Source of the DNA: a virus
IMG/VR virus record: IMGVR_UViG_3300034062_004313
Coordinates: 91,875 to 155,874 of that record
Length of the DNA: 64,000 nucleotides
Reading direction: 5' to 3' (one strand)
Below the pieces are notes generated by a model. It was not told the origin of the DNA. It ran no database searches and was given only the letters and a program-made list of their open reading frames with translations. Positions 31,501 to 40,200 of the stretch are shown here, piece after piece. Every line of letters begins with the position of its first letter. The stretch's first letter is position 1. Position numbers and translations under genes: made by a program.

Positions 31501-32617
31501 TAGAGAAGATGTTTTTAGTACTATTTCTGGAGGTAGAGTTGTTGTTAGTACACCAGATTTGAAAAGACAATTTATGTTATCAGGTTCTGTTAGAACTATT
31601 AGTGAACAATTAGAAAAGTTTAAAAAAGATAACAATGTAGACCATGTACTTTTAACACATGTTGATAATGGTTCTTATTCAAGAGGGTATAGAAATAGTA
31701 GCGGACTTATAAGTAACTATGGATGGAGTGAACATGATGCTCGTAATAATACAGGTGGAGCAGGATTTTATTTAAAAGGAAAGGGATATCAAAAAGGAGG
31801 ATTAATTAATCCTTATAAAATGAAACAAGGTGGACTTTCTATGCAAGATGCTTATAAGTTCTTATTTGATGATGAAGAAGAAACTACAGATGTAGAAAAT
31901 ATAACAGCACCTTCAGATAAAGAACTTGAAGAGCAATACGCATTAGGGGAAAAAAATGCGGCAAAGAAATATGGAAGACAATTAAGAGCCATGAAGAATA
32001 ATCAAGCTGCTATGCAATTGATTAATGATAATGGAGAACTTAGTTTTGATAATTATATTTCTCCAAAACAAGGTTCAAATCCATATAAATCACAATCTTC
32101 ATCTACAAGCAATTTAAAAGGAACAACATTAGAAAGAGCAAAACAAGCTGTAGATTATTTACAAACACAACATGGATTACCAAAACACGTAGCAGCAGGT
32201 ATAGCTGGAAATGCTGTTCAAGAATCAAGCTTTAGCGACTCTGTAATATCAGGAAATAGAAAAGGTGATAATGGACAATCATTCGGATTATTTCAGTGGT
32301 ATAAAGATAGAAATAAAGGATTCTTTAATTGGGCTAAACAAAACAATAAAAATCCTTATGATTATAAAACTCAATTAGACTATGGTGTAATTGAAGCAAA
32401 GCAAAGAGGTGATTTACAACATGTTTTAAATACAACAAATGCTGCTCAAGCTGCAAATGTTTGGAGAGATAGATTTGAAAAACCTGCTGTAAAGGATGGA
32501 AACAGAGCTTACTTTGCAAATGAATTAATGAAGTATAAAGTTGGTGGTGAATATGATGTAGACACACAGACACTATTAGAATTGAGAAGACAAGGATATA
32601 AATATAAAATCATTTAA
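28550..32617 (+). CDS. composite cargo protein: zinc ribbon, zincin and phage lysozyme domains
   Basis: A 1,355-residue multidomain protein. Residues about 48-75 are a zinc ribbon (SCSNCGWSW ... TCHKCGN). H423-E424-N-I-H427 is an HExxH zincin site, with E461, E464 or E471 as possible third ligand (EPTEIHARIGE). The C-terminal 1,190-1,320 region, AAGIAGNAVQESSFSDSVIS through FGLFQWY, matches the phage tail lysozyme family (Phage_lysozyme2), with E1225 as the probable catalytic acid. GG sites occur at 40, 80, 543, 612, 1083, 1094 and 1332, between or next to domains. A peptidoglycan hydrolase carried in the virion would help cross the cell wall during infection. Stop follows YKYKII. Confidence 0.72.
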   Translation: MARRNSGTRFIFGIDTKPMKFKGFKSSGNPFRGAILMQEGGIKSDTISCSNCGWSWKKSEGGNDATTCHKCGNVNSMQDGGSKKPSLEEVWKLSQNATPIIPKPAPAKPFKQVKIGPTTQDKTDALRLQMEEEEKQRSIQAAIESARNNKIGTAPIRTSYEQAQIDKQVKAAQEKALDGNFNYKKGDDGFYVPNYGSTGAKFAAVSEKASDRLLEPAFYAGNIAGAPSLLRHTPQFLNLMGRELGRVGNKIGRVIDNVNLPSINTLQVDVGRTLLNNKSWKDKMLKGIDEGNQWSKEWFSHPITKERYNNFLYRGNPYLTEKAALENSNIGDVFGNIDVSKHDYIKGINLDKSFAAKNHATVARNNYDKLLEEGKLTKGVTELLDPSRNTLGRYSYSPNDAKLDILHPSFLTKGFKPKETTIHENIHMLTRGDKAMLPESKKLLKSPFKHVDDKYDKYLTEPTEIHARIGEIRSNFNLTPDAVIYDELVDDIIKQGLKGKTSVDKQFFKLIKDKEAFKNVLQNVPVTTGVILGAGALQQKQKGGPIVDPMGQYNHPGKETIIPTQDGRITMKNIPYPIIGIDETGQTQFMRPNGEYQFRGKRVHEIPLMQQGGSIVDFLVSQGKDHRMSARKKIAEDIGIQNYSGTAEQNLKMLLALRGNQNTQSTNKNTKVVNLNIPEYFGGAPKTTVINPKGKGVLLNVPQNLIYNEPKKETVKEKKIVQFPKQRFIQSPSSNIIADSPESRKMNIMKQDSKDLGINDFAKKYKQLIKASEPGLLNLGVNYIARQYQKMFGDDEKAISRIEQPKNNIKIDTTNNQNNIKNVIPFIPPIITGDTLWDSKERGTYHIPEVIDLNRVKLGARNRGENTPVESDGFIFGAFGRPGSDESKGYTKVRNLDNDVFDDKVYIGIDDNGDFKLDYGKNIRGKKLKGYQVNLDTVKSFAWEGNNVKQQRDNGNAGSNVPIYTRPDGTEGTVNLLMPRNNKNREDVFSTISGGRVVVSTPDLKRQFMLSGSVRTISEQLEKFKKDNNVDHVLLTHVDNGSYSRGYRNSSGLISNYGWSEHDARNNTGGAGFYLKGKGYQKGGLINPYKMKQGGLSMQDAYKFLFDDEEETTDVENITAPSDKELEEQYALGEKNAAKKYGRQLRAMKNNQAAMQLINDNGELSFDNYISPKQGSNPYKSQSSSTSNLKGTTLERAKQAVDYLQTQHGLPKHVAAGIAGNAVQESSFSDSVISGNRKGDNGQSFGLFQWYKDRNKGFFNWAKQNNKNPYDYKTQLDYGVIEAKQRGDLQHVLNTTNAAQAANVWRDRFEKPAVKDGNRAYFANELMKYKVGGEYDVDTQTLLELRRQGYKYKII

Positions 32618-32618
32618 A

Positions 32619-34406
32619 ATGACAAGAATACAAATAGAAGGAATGAACTCTGTATATGAAGAACCAAAGATTTCTTCTACTATAAAAGAAAATCCCTACG
32701 CTGCAAATACGGAATTAGAAGGAAAGGGTAAAGGAAGAAAAGGTGAAGTTGTACTTCGTCCTGATGGTGTTGCTTTACATGATGTTGTAGGTAAGAGACA
32801 CTATGCAGGTGGAGTAGAAACATGGCTTCCTGAAGGTTCTTTCGTATTCTCTGATTTTAAAGATTTGGCTTTCACTCAAAGAGACCATAAACTCTTCGAA
32901 CTTAAAGAAGGTGGAACATATAGAAAAGGTGATAATACACCTGCTGAAGTGTTACGTAGAAATATAGATGTAAAACACTATAACAAAATGTCTAACACCT
33001 TAGAAGAAAAACATAAAGATGGTATATCAAAAAATACAGCAGCATTAATGCTTGAAAAGTATCAAGAAAAACTTGGGCAAATAGCTTTACTTCAAGAGAG
33101 TAAGAAAGGATTTCCAGAAGGAGAACCTGCATTCTCACAAGGTACAGCACCTGTATATGAAGGAGATTTAAAAGAAGATATTATGGAACAGAAACAATAT
33201 ATGAGAAGTGGTGGACAAGTTCTTCCTAAATATCAAGGTGGAGCAACTGTTCCTACATGGGGATATCAAAAACCAACTTCAAATGAAAAAAGATTAGAAG
33301 GTATTAATGGAAATTATATACAAGGATTTCATGGAGAGAAAGTATGGGTTCCTTTTAATAAAACATCTGTTCCACAACAAACTCAAACAAGTTCAAATCA
33401 AACTACAGTTAATACTCAAAGACCATTAAGTGGAGCAGCTCAAGATGAAGTAACAGGATTTGGAAGTAATCCACAATCTCCTACTAACCCTTATAAAGTT
33501 GAAACTCCTTCTTGGTGGCCGAAAGAGTCTTCTTCAAATTGTCCACCTAATCATTATTGGAATAGTGTAACAGGAAAATGCACACCAAATTCTGTAAAAA
33601 AAGAAGAACAAATAATTCCTTCAAAAGTGGAAGAAGGAATAAGTTCCCCTATAGAAATGCCTTGGCAATTCACACCTTGGCAGAAATATTCTATGGGACT
33701 TGGATTTAAGAACTATGCAGGAATAAATAGACTTATGCCTATGCGTAGTCAAATAAATTCTCCCTTAGTAGAACTTGAACGTATGGTAGAACCAAGTTAT
33801 CTTGGAGAACTTGCAGCAGGATTTAGAGGAAATCAAGTAATGAATCCATATTTAGCAGGAGTTAATAATGCTCAAATGTATGGACAAATGTTAAATGCTG
33901 ATAGACAATCAAATGCTCAAAATATAAATCAAAATGTTCAAATAGGTAATCAACAAAACCTTATAAATAATCAAATTCAAAGACAAGATTTACAAACAAA
34001 TATAGGAGCAGACCAACAATATTATAATCAAGTACAACAATCTAAAGGAAACTTTGATAACATGCGTTCAACTGTAAGAGAACAAAATAGAGCAGAACTT
34101 ATGGGTAATGTTCAAGGAAATGAACAATTAGCTATGGCTATGGCAAGACTCGGTAAAGATAGACCATTCGATTACAATTTCAAAACAGGTCAAATATACC
34201 ATACTGGAAGAGGAGATATAATGAGCGCAAATACCCAAACTGGACAAGATACAGTTGAAGTGATAGCAGAATCATTAATTAAAAAAGGAATGGCTATAGA
34301 TAAAGCATATCAAACTGCAATAGGAATTGCTAAAATAAAAAGCTTTAATTCTATTATTCCTCAATTTAAGCAAAAAACGGGTGGCTATAATCCCTATAGA
34401 AAATAA
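32619..34406 (+). CDS. hypothetical cargo or virion protein with Gln/Asn-rich C-terminus
   Basis: A 595-residue protein. The N-terminal 130 residues form a compact domain, with RPDGVALHDVVGKRHYAGGV then ETWLPEGSFVFSDFKDLAFT, a pattern I associate with crAss-like structural proteins. The middle is Pro/Thr/Ser-rich with an SSNCPPNHYWNSVTGKC pair of cysteines, and residues about 400-500 are very Gln/Asn-rich (NADRQSNAQNINQNVQIGNQ). GG sites: LKEGGTY, MRSGGQV, YQGGAT, KTGGYNPYRK. It starts 1 bp after the lysozyme protein stop. Probably packaged with it. Confidence 0.5.
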   Translation: MTRIQIEGMNSVYEEPKISSTIKENPYAANTELEGKGKGRKGEVVLRPDGVALHDVVGKRHYAGGVETWLPEGSFVFSDFKDLAFTQRDHKLFELKEGGTYRKGDNTPAEVLRRNIDVKHYNKMSNTLEEKHKDGISKNTAALMLEKYQEKLGQIALLQESKKGFPEGEPAFSQGTAPVYEGDLKEDIMEQKQYMRSGGQVLPKYQGGATVPTWGYQKPTSNEKRLEGINGNYIQGFHGEKVWVPFNKTSVPQQTQTSSNQTTVNTQRPLSGAAQDEVTGFGSNPQSPTNPYKVETPSWWPKESSSNCPPNHYWNSVTGKCTPNSVKKEEQIIPSKVEEGISSPIEMPWQFTPWQKYSMGLGFKNYAGINRLMPMRSQINSPLVELERMVEPSYLGELAAGFRGNQVMNPYLAGVNNAQMYGQMLNADRQSNAQNINQNVQIGNQQNLINNQIQRQDLQTNIGADQQYYNQVQQSKGNFDNMRSTVREQNRAELMGNVQGNEQLAMAMARLGKDRPFDYNFKTGQIYHTGRGDIMSANTQTGQDTVEVIAESLIKKGMAIDKAYQTAIGIAKIKSFNSIIPQFKQKTGGYNPYRK

Positions 34407-34442
34407 TTTTAAAAATTATTACAAAAACAATTAACATTAAAT

Positions 34443-34450
34443 TAAATTTG
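34443..34450 (+). promoter_or_regulatory. host-type -7 box with near-leaderless start
   Basis: TAAATTTG fits TAnnTTTG and lies five bases before the ATG at 34456. No good -33 TTTG is seen. Confidence 0.45.
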
Positions 34451-34455
34451 CAAGA

Positions 34456-37245
34456 ATGACTGCATCATATTTACAGAATAACGACTATACAGCAATACAA
34501 ATGAGGAGACCATATGTTCTCCAAAATAATGATGTTGCTCAAACTGTAGCAACAATGAAGGGTGCTTGGGATGATGGTGCAAGAAGAGTAAAAGCTCAAT
34601 ATGAAAATGTTGCAGGATTACAATTAATAACAGATGAAAATAAAAAGGTGACATCTGAATTTTTAAAGTCTTCAAGAGAGCAATTAAAAAAATTATCAAC
34701 TCAAGATTTAGGAGATAGAAGTGTTCAAAATAATGGTATATCTATGATAAATCAATTTTTTGACCCTAATAATGGAAACTATCAAAATGTATTACAAGAA
34801 TCAAATGTAGTAGGAATTTTAAATTCAGAAGATAGTAAAGCGGAGTCTTTTAGAACAAAGGATAATGGAATTGGATATAATATAAAATCTCATGAAAATA
34901 TAAAATATCAAAAGTCAATATTATCAAAATTAAATAATAGTACAGCTTGGAAATCCGTAGCAAATGAGCTACAGTCTTATGTCCCTTATACGGATATTTC
35001 AAAAGAAATGATTCAAATAAAAAAAGCTGTAACAGAAAGAATAAAACAAGAATCATCTTTAGAAGGAGGAGATTGGTATATAAAAACTATAACAAGAGAA
35101 GGTATACCAGAACATGTCTTAAAAAATGCAATAGAAGAAATGGGTTCTCCAGCTTTAAAAGCTCAATTAAGAGAAGAAGGAAGAAATACATTCTATAAAA
35201 AATTACTTTCTGACCATAATTCAGTTGATAATTATTATAGTCAATTAGGTAACTCTTTTTTTGACCAACAAGTTTCTGATATATCTGTTCAAAAAGCATT
35301 AGCTGAAAGAGAATTAGCACTACTAGATAAAACAGACCCCAATTATAAAAATGCTTCCGATTACTACAATCAAACAATAAGTACAATAGACCAAACTAAA
35401 ACAAATGTAGAACTGCAAAGAGAAAAATATTTATCTACTCTTTCTGGACTTGGAAATATACAGAATGTATCATTATCCTTACAAAAATTGGACTTATTAA
35501 ATGAACAAATGGGTATAAATTCATTAGCTAAAAACTTAGCATATGAAAATATAACACAGAATGAATTAAGTTCCAATCCTGCTAAGATAGCATTTGAAAA
35601 CATGCAACAAGCAAGAATGAGACTTCAATTTGATATGACAAAGTTTGATGAAGAAAAAGAACAATTTAGAATGAAGTATGAGCAAGAAGAAAGAAAAATA
35701 GCTGCTGAAAATGAAACAGGTACTTCTGAAATGGGTTCTATATTTGGAGGAGGTGTTTATAACCAACCTGTTGCTTCTACTATGACTCCTAATGACTTGG
35801 AAAAAATAGGAAAGGAAGCAATAGATGGAGCATTCTCAAATCTTAATAATGATGCAGAATTAACAGCATCTTTCTTAACTTCTGTATTAGGAGATAATGG
35901 TTCATTCTATTCAATACTTCAAAATAATGTAAAGAATCAAGTTCCAATAAAAGAGTTATCTGGAGTTGAAGCAATGGGAATAACAGATAAACTGTCTGAA
36001 TTTGTAAAACATTATGTAGCAGACCAAGATTTAAAATTTGGAGTTTTAAATATTCCAAAAGGAACTGATAAAGAAAGAATAAAGGTGTTATTATCAAACT
36101 TTACACCTTCTCAAATAAATCAATTTCTACCACAAGTATTAGGAGCAAATAGAAATTATGTAACAAAGGCTGTAAAATCTTTTGCTGGAGAAGCAGCATC
36201 TGTAGAATTTCGTTCTATATTAGATGATGCTGATATGAAAAGAGAAAACTTTAATACTACACTTCTTCCAGAATTAAAAAGAAATCTTGGAGCATATGGA
36301 AAATATATAGATGGATATTCAGAAAAGGATATAAGAAATGCTTGGGAAAAAATGCCTGAAAGTGAAAAGGTTGTATATGAAAAATCAGAAGTTTCTTCTA
36401 GCGGTACTGGTAATTTTTGGAATAGAGAAGAATCAAATGTTAAAAGTATTCAAATAACAAAAGAAGAATATGAAAAAAATAAAGATAATGTTAAATTTGG
36501 AATAGGTTCAACTATACTATATTCAGCAAGAGTTATAAATTTTAATAATTTTAAAGATGTTGTATCACCTATAATAAATAGAACCATTGGAGAAAAGGTA
36601 GTAAATAATTATGGAAAGCAACAAACAATAACATATACTGGAAAGCAAATAACCAATAATCAACATACTAGAGACTTTGAAGAGTTAAAAACTCAATTGA
36701 AAATAGCAGGAGATGAAAATGGAGATATAAGAGAAATATTAGAAAAAGTTGGTTCAATGGATATGTATAGAGGTTTTAATATTAAGAGTACAAATGTAAA
36801 TAGTAAAACTGCTACAATAGATATAATTATTGAAGATAAACAAGAAAATTTAAAACCAAATGAAAAAGCTAAATTAAAAAATATACCAATAGCATCAGCT
36901 TCACTATCCCCTAAATGGAATACATCAGGAAGTAGTTTAGATACTAAAAAGACATACGGTTCAATATTAGCAGGTTCTACATCAATTTCTAAAACTATAA
37001 ATAATAAAGACTTTGCTTATATTAAAGTGATGAATAATGCTACAACAGCAGATATACAACCTTTAATTACTACTAATATACCTTTCATAAAAATAGCTGA
37101 CCAAGTAGTGCAGGTAAAGGATTTATTAGAAAATGTAGCTACTAAGTATGGATTTTCATCATTTTCAGATATGTTAATAAAAGACCCTACTAAAGCACAA
37201 AGAGAAATAAGTGTAATAATGAATTACTACGAAAACAAAAATTAA
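34456..37245 (+). CDS. cargo-like coiled-coil protein
   Basis: A 929-residue, predominantly helical protein starting MTASYLQNNDYTAIQMRRPY. Long charged helices include MRLQFDMTKFDEEKEQFRMK and YEQEERKIAAENETG (about 390-420). The C-terminal 250 residues are more beta-like. No membrane segment or enzyme motif. It begins the run of very large genes that crAss-like phages use for packaged, ejected proteins; its TAA overlaps the next ATG. Function beyond that is unknown. Confidence 0.5.
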   Translation: MTASYLQNNDYTAIQMRRPYVLQNNDVAQTVATMKGAWDDGARRVKAQYENVAGLQLITDENKKVTSEFLKSSREQLKKLSTQDLGDRSVQNNGISMINQFFDPNNGNYQNVLQESNVVGILNSEDSKAESFRTKDNGIGYNIKSHENIKYQKSILSKLNNSTAWKSVANELQSYVPYTDISKEMIQIKKAVTERIKQESSLEGGDWYIKTITREGIPEHVLKNAIEEMGSPALKAQLREEGRNTFYKKLLSDHNSVDNYYSQLGNSFFDQQVSDISVQKALAERELALLDKTDPNYKNASDYYNQTISTIDQTKTNVELQREKYLSTLSGLGNIQNVSLSLQKLDLLNEQMGINSLAKNLAYENITQNELSSNPAKIAFENMQQARMRLQFDMTKFDEEKEQFRMKYEQEERKIAAENETGTSEMGSIFGGGVYNQPVASTMTPNDLEKIGKEAIDGAFSNLNNDAELTASFLTSVLGDNGSFYSILQNNVKNQVPIKELSGVEAMGITDKLSEFVKHYVADQDLKFGVLNIPKGTDKERIKVLLSNFTPSQINQFLPQVLGANRNYVTKAVKSFAGEAASVEFRSILDDADMKRENFNTTLLPELKRNLGAYGKYIDGYSEKDIRNAWEKMPESEKVVYEKSEVSSSGTGNFWNREESNVKSIQITKEEYEKNKDNVKFGIGSTILYSARVINFNNFKDVVSPIINRTIGEKVVNNYGKQQTITYTGKQITNNQHTRDFEELKTQLKIAGDENGDIREILEKVGSMDMYRGFNIKSTNVNSKTATIDIIIEDKQENLKPNEKAKLKNIPIASASLSPKWNTSGSSLDTKKTYGSILAGSTSISKTINNKDFAYIKVMNNATTADIQPLITTNIPFIKIADQVVQVKDLLENVATKYGFSSFSDMLIKDPTKAQREISVIMNYYENKN

Positions 37246-40200
37246 TGCCAGATTTAATTAATCCTATATTTATACAGAATGAATTACCAAATCTTTCTTC
37301 AGGAGAACTTCCTTCTCTTGGAGAACTTTTTGTTCCTGAATTTAAATCAAATCAAACACCAGATAATTCAGCTTTTATAAAATCATTAAAGGATGATTTT
37401 TTATTTGACCCAAATTATAAAAAACCAGATAGTCTTGTTTTTGATTCTTTCTATGAGAAAGATGCATTAAGATATAAACAAAATGAAAGACTTTGGAAAG
37501 AAGTGGGATGGAATAAATACTTCCCTCAAGAAATTAATGATGCTATATATGATAATTTAGAAACAAAATGGGAATCTGTTTCTAATGTATTCCCTAAACT
37601 TTGGTATAATAGTAAATTTGCTTTTAAGAACTATTTTCAAAGCTATGCCGATGAAGTAGAAGCTTTAGCAACACTAAATAGTAATGCTTTAGCAGACCCT
37701 GAAAGATTTAAAGAAAATTTTGAAAAGAATAAATACTTAGAAGAACTATACCCAAACTATCAGAGCGATGTACCAACTAATGCATTTAATATTTTTAGAG
37801 GGGAATGGTGGGAAGAGATGACTCCTTCTGTTGGTTTTACATTAGGTACTATGGCAGCAGCAATAGGAGAGAGTGCTGCATTAGCTGCTATTACTGCTGA
37901 AGTAGGAGGAATAGGTGCTATTGCAAAAGCTCCGCATACATTAAGAAAAACATATAAGGCAATATCTAATTACTTCTCTTATAAAAAAGCTTGGAATGCT
38001 TTAAAAGCTATAAAAGGAGCAGATGCTGTTGGTAAAGCTAAGAATATAGGAAGTGCTGCTATCCATACATGGAGGCTTGCAAATACAGGGTTATCAGAAG
38101 CTATGATGGAAGGTGGTAACAATAAATACGACTTTTTAGAAACTTACGTTAATGATTTTGTTACAAAGAATGGGTATATGCCATCAGATGAACAAATGAA
38201 AGAAGCGACTAAAACTGCTAACTCAATTGCAAAATCTACAATTGCTTTTCAAGCTCCATTCTTAATATTATCAAATGCTGTTATGCTTAAAAACATATTA
38301 GGTCCAGCAACATTTGAAAAATTATTCGAAAAAAATATGATTAATCAAGGAATTCGTGCTGCTCAAAAAGCAATGGGATTTCCTGTAAGAGAATTAACAT
38401 TAGGTGTAGAAAAAGGATTAGCAAAGGTATTCGAACCAGCAAAGGAAAATCTTTTTAAAAGAATGATAAGAAGAGCTAGCGGCTCACTTTTAGAAGGATT
38501 TGAAGAATCATATCAAGGGCTTGTAAATACTGCTACAACAGATTATTATACAAATAAGTTCTTAAACTCTGGAGAAGAATCTATTCTATCATCAGTTGGA
38601 CAAGGTATTGATTATGCATTCTCAAATGAAGGTTTAAAAGAATTCATGGCAGGATTTGTAACAGGTGGAATATTTCAACATATTAAAACACCATTAGGAT
38701 ATGTTGTCCCAAAACCTAAACCAACAGAAAAAGAAGTTGAAAAAATTAAGATAAAAGAAGATGGAACCGAAGAAAAAATAAAAGAGAAAGTTTCTGATTA
38801 TGATTTTAAATGGTATCATAAATATCTTGGTTTTCACATGGATAAAATCAGTGATGAAAAGAAAAAGGAACAGCTACAAAAAATAGCTAAATCACTAAAT
38901 TTAGTAGGACTTGATAAAATATTTAACCAAGAAGGAATTTTAAACTATTTAAAATCAAAAGATACATCTTTCGGCATAGCGGCCTTTCTTGAAAAAGGTG
39001 ACATATTTAATGCTGAAAACTTACAAAATCTTGAATTAAATAGATATTTGTTTAGCGGATTAGCTACAGGAAAACTTGATTTACAAGTTGACAAAATAAA
39101 ACAATTATCAGAAGGAGATTTTGAAGGAGTAAAACAAATACTTGAACTTAATGATGCTGATTTTACTACAGAAGAAGATAAGTCAAATTTCATGGCTAAC
39201 TTAAAAACATTTGGTAATCTTATAGAATCCAAATCTAAAGAGATGGAAGCTATATATGAAGAACAAATGTCTTTCTATAATAAAGAAATGTATGATGCTC
39301 AAACATTATACAAAAAAGCTGTAAATGATTATAATATAGGAATTACAGCTTTAAAAGCAAAGTATGGAGAAAATTTAGATGCTGGACTAAAAGAAGTGGA
39401 AACTAATATAATGCTTGAACTTCAAGACTTATATGAACAAGCTAAAGAGATTGATGAACAAATTAAAAATCTAAGATTTGATAGAGGGTTTGATGAATTA
39501 TCAGATAAAGAAAAAATACAAGATAGTAAATTAAGATATGAACTATCACAAGTTTCTAATAAAACAAAAGAAGTATTAGATAGAAAAGAAGGGATTGATA
39601 AAGAAATAACAAATATTAATAACTTATCAAGTGAAGTTTTAAGTAGAAAAATCAATTACTTAGCGTATAATGATGTATTTCAACAGAGTGTACTTGCTCA
39701 GATTGGAATGGGAGATGCTGCTAAGAAAGCAAGAAGAATAATTTCTAAATTGAATAGTATTGATAATTCAATAAACTATTTAATATTAGAAGAGTTGTTC
39801 ACAATACCAACAAGAGAAGGTATTATAAAAGCAATTGATAAAAAGATAAAGGAAGTAGAAAAGAGAATAGAATTAAATGAAAGAATTACTAATGATGAAG
39901 AGCCTTTATTTATTTCTTTAGAAGAACAAATAGTATGGTTAAAGTCTCAAAAAGAAACTCTTGAAAAATTAAAAGAAGAATTAGAAAAACAATTTTCTAA
40001 AGAAGTAGTAAAAGATATTGATAAAACGGTAGACTTAATAGCTGATTATTTATTTGCTGCATCTGACCCTAGAAAATTATATAGAGGAAAGGGTAATAGA
40101 ATAAATAAAGAAGTGTTAAAAGAATATGTAAAAGCGCAACTTCAAAATCAAGAAAATTTAAATTTGTTAAATACATTAGCAAATTATAATAATTTTGAAA

